Positions 4,173 to 5,442 of a stretch of DNA of 5,442 bases are shown piece by piece. A program made the position numbers and the translations under genes. Each line of letters opens with the position of its first letter. Position 1 is the first letter of the stretch. Source of the DNA: Frankia sp. (GTDB lineage: Bacteria > Actinomycetota > Actinomycetes > Frankiales > Frankiaceae); assembly GCA_019689615.1 (NCBI GenBank), contig JADGHD010000369.1:1-5442 (forward strand), read 5' to 3'. Below the pieces are notes generated by a model that was given only the letters and a program-made list of their open reading frames with translations, was not told the DNA's origin and searched no databases.

Positions 4173-5291
4173 ATGAGGACCATGGCAGCGGTCGTCCGGG
4201 AGACGGGCAAGCCGTGGGAGGTCACCGAGCTGGAGCTGGACGACCCTCAGCCCGGCGAGGTGCGGATCCGGTTCGCCGTCTCCGGCATGTGCCACTCCGA
4301 CGAGCACATCCGCACCGGCGACGCCTGGGGCCGGCTGCCGATGGTCGGCGGGCACGAGGGCGCCGGCGTCGTCGAGGCGGTCGGCCCGGACGTGACCCGG
4401 GTCCGGGTCGGCGACCGGGTGGTCTGCTCGTTCATCCCCGCCTGCGGGACCTGCCGCTACTGCTCCACCGGCCACCAGAACCTGTGCGACCAGGGCGCGC
4501 AGATGCAGACCGGGCTGCTCGCCGACGGGACCGTGCGCTTCCACGACGACACCGGCGCCGACCTCGGCGGGTTCTGCATGCTCGGCACGTTCGCCCAGCG
4601 CTCGGTCGTCTCGCAGTGGTCGTGCGTGCCGCTGCCCGATGACATCCCGTTCGACGTGGCGGCGCTGGTCGGCTGCGGCGTGCCCACCGGCTGGGGGACC
4701 GCGGTCTACGCGGCCGGCGTGCGCGCCGGCGACACGGTGGTGGTGTTCGGCTCCGGCGGGGTCGGCACGAACGCGGTGCAGGGCGCGCGGTACGCCGGCG
4801 CCCGGTTCGTCGTGGTCGTCGACCCGGTGGAGTTCAAGCGGGAGAACGCCCTGCGCTTCGGCGCCACCCACGTCTTCGCCACCGCGGCCGAAGCCCAGGC
4901 CGCGGTCACCGAGCTGACCTGGGGGCAGGGCGCCGACCACGCGCTGGTCACGGTCGGGGTGCTGACCCCGGACGTGGTCGACGCGGCGGCCGAGATCGTC
5001 GGCAAGGGCGGCCAGGTGACGATCACCTCGGTCGGCCGGACCGGCGACAAGCACGTCCAGCTGGCCGCCAACGGCGCCCTCGTCGGCTACCAGCGGCGGA
5101 TCCAGGGCCACGTGTTCGGGATGTGCAACCCGCTGTACGACATCCCCAGGCTGCTGCGCCTCTACCGCGAGGGCCGGCTGATGCTCGACGAGCTGATCAC
5201 CCGCCGCTACCGGCTCGACGAGATCAACCAGGGCTATCAGGACCTCGATGACGGCAAGATCATCCGTGGCGTCATCGTGCACGACGACTGA
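4173..5291 (+). CDS. Zinc-containing alcohol dehydrogenase, NDMA-dependent (mycofactocin-associated) type
   Basis: This 372-residue cytosolic medium-chain dehydrogenase oxidises an alcohol to an aldehyde or ketone. The catalytic zinc ligands are Cys40 in GMCHSDEH, His61 (followed by Glu62) in GGHEGAG, and Cys168 in VGCGV. The structural zinc ligands are Cys91, Cys94, Cys97 and Cys105 in ACGTCRYC...NLC. The Rossmann fold shows GSGGVG (193-198), and Asp217 in VVDPVEFKRE is the acidic residue expected for NAD rather than NADP. CSFIPACG, VGCGVPTGWG, AVQGARYAGA, DPVEFKRENA, INQGYQDLDDGK and IRGVI fit the actinobacterial NDMA-dependent subfamily well. Enzymes of this group hold NAD tightly and are thought to be re-oxidised through the peptide-derived cofactor mycofactocin, NDMA being only an artificial acceptor. 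No mycofactocin genes lie in the window. Length and start are normal for the subfamily. The substrate is unknown. Ordinary primary alcohol oxidation with free NAD or a formaldehyde-dehydrogenase-like role are the main alternatives. Confidence 0.92.
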   Translation: MRTMAAVVRETGKPWEVTELELDDPQPGEVRIRFAVSGMCHSDEHIRTGDAWGRLPMVGGHEGAGVVEAVGPDVTRVRVGDRVVCSFIPACGTCRYCSTGHQNLCDQGAQMQTGLLADGTVRFHDDTGADLGGFCMLGTFAQRSVVSQWSCVPLPDDIPFDVAALVGCGVPTGWGTAVYAAGVRAGDTVVVFGSGGVGTNAVQGARYAGARFVVVVDPVEFKRENALRFGATHVFATAAEAQAAVTELTWGQGADHALVTVGVLTPDVVDAAAEIVGKGGQVTITSVGRTGDKHVQLAANGALVGYQRRIQGHVFGMCNPLYDIPRLLRLYREGRLMLDELITRRYRLDEINQGYQDLDDGKIIRGVIVHDD

Positions 5292-5352
5292 GCCAGGTCC
5301 CGGTGGTGCGCGTGGCTCACCAGCTCTCCCGGGCGGTGGGGACGCGCCCGGG
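5289..5352 (+). terminator. Two successive hairpins after the alcohol dehydrogenase gene
   Basis: The first, TGAGCCA/TGGCTCA (5289-5295 with 5313-5319), includes the stop codon itself and has a 17-base loop. The second, CCCGGGCG/CGCCCGGG (5328-5335 with 5345-5352), has an 8-bp stem and 9-base loop. The second is the better terminator candidate. Neither is followed by a U-tract. Confidence 0.45.
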
Positions 5353-5442
5353 CGGCCCAGACGGCCCGGCTCGCGGGGCGGCGGGCCGGGTCTGCGCCGG
5401 CCCCGGCGGGCCGGCGGGGCGCCGGCCCTGGGGCGGATACAA
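5353..5442. other. GC-rich intergenic end of the window
   Basis: No gene start is visible. CGGCCCG (5362-5368) pairs with CGGGCCG (5382-5388), and more G/C-rich stems are possible up to 5432. The last bases, GGATACAA, are less GC-biased and might begin a promoter for a gene outside the window, but this cannot be judged. Confidence 0.35.

Noticed and set aside
2595..5282. 895-residue open frame on the minus strand spanning three genes
   Set aside because: It is antisense to both transketolase subunits and the alcohol dehydrogenase, all with intact catalytic motifs. Its product is rich in Arg, Gly, Val, Asp and Ala with no recognisable domain, the typical antisense shadow in very high-GC DNA.
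1..5442. tRNA, rRNA, CRISPR array, insertion sequence or attachment site
   Set aside because: No cloverleaf, regularly spaced direct repeats, transposase or terminal inverted repeats with target duplication could be seen on either strand.

Overview
The window comes from a very high-GC genome with near-saturating G/C at third codon positions. Spacers are also extremely GC-rich, and transcription ends look like U-tract-free GC hairpins. Together with a zinc alcohol dehydrogenase of the NDMA-dependent (mycofactocin-associated) type, this points to an actinobacterium. A Frankia-like or related genome is plausible, but genus cannot be fixed from the sequence alone.

Layout: positions 1-111 are GC-rich hairpin sequence downstream of a leftward aldehyde dehydrogenase gene (1581 to 112, minus strand). 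A 438-bp divergent spacer (1582-2019) follows. It holds a TTGACA box and an inverted repeat next to the aldehyde dehydrogenase start, a very GC-rich internally repetitive block, and a hairpin ahead of the rightward genes. Two translationally coupled genes (2020-2934 and 2931-3935, ATGA overlap) encode the N- and C-terminal halves of a split, thiamine-diphosphate-dependent transketolase. After a strong 15-bp-stem hairpin, a 237-bp spacer with its own candidate promoter and inverted repeats leads to a 372-residue alcohol dehydrogenase gene (4173-5291). The window ends in hairpin-rich non-coding sequence.

How the genes may work together (inference): the alcohol dehydrogenase would oxidise an alcohol to an aldehyde using tightly bound NAD. 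The aldehyde could then be oxidised to an acid by the divergently encoded aldehyde dehydrogenase, or serve as a ketol acceptor for the split transketolase. This is a plausible alcohol/aldehyde assimilation module. The window has no kinase, isomerase, transporter or regulator gene, so the substrate is unknown. The individual families are known. The less ordinary points are the combination, the unusual acceptor-pocket residues of the transketolase, and an Arg in place of the usual Glu in the cofactor loop of the aldehyde dehydrogenase.
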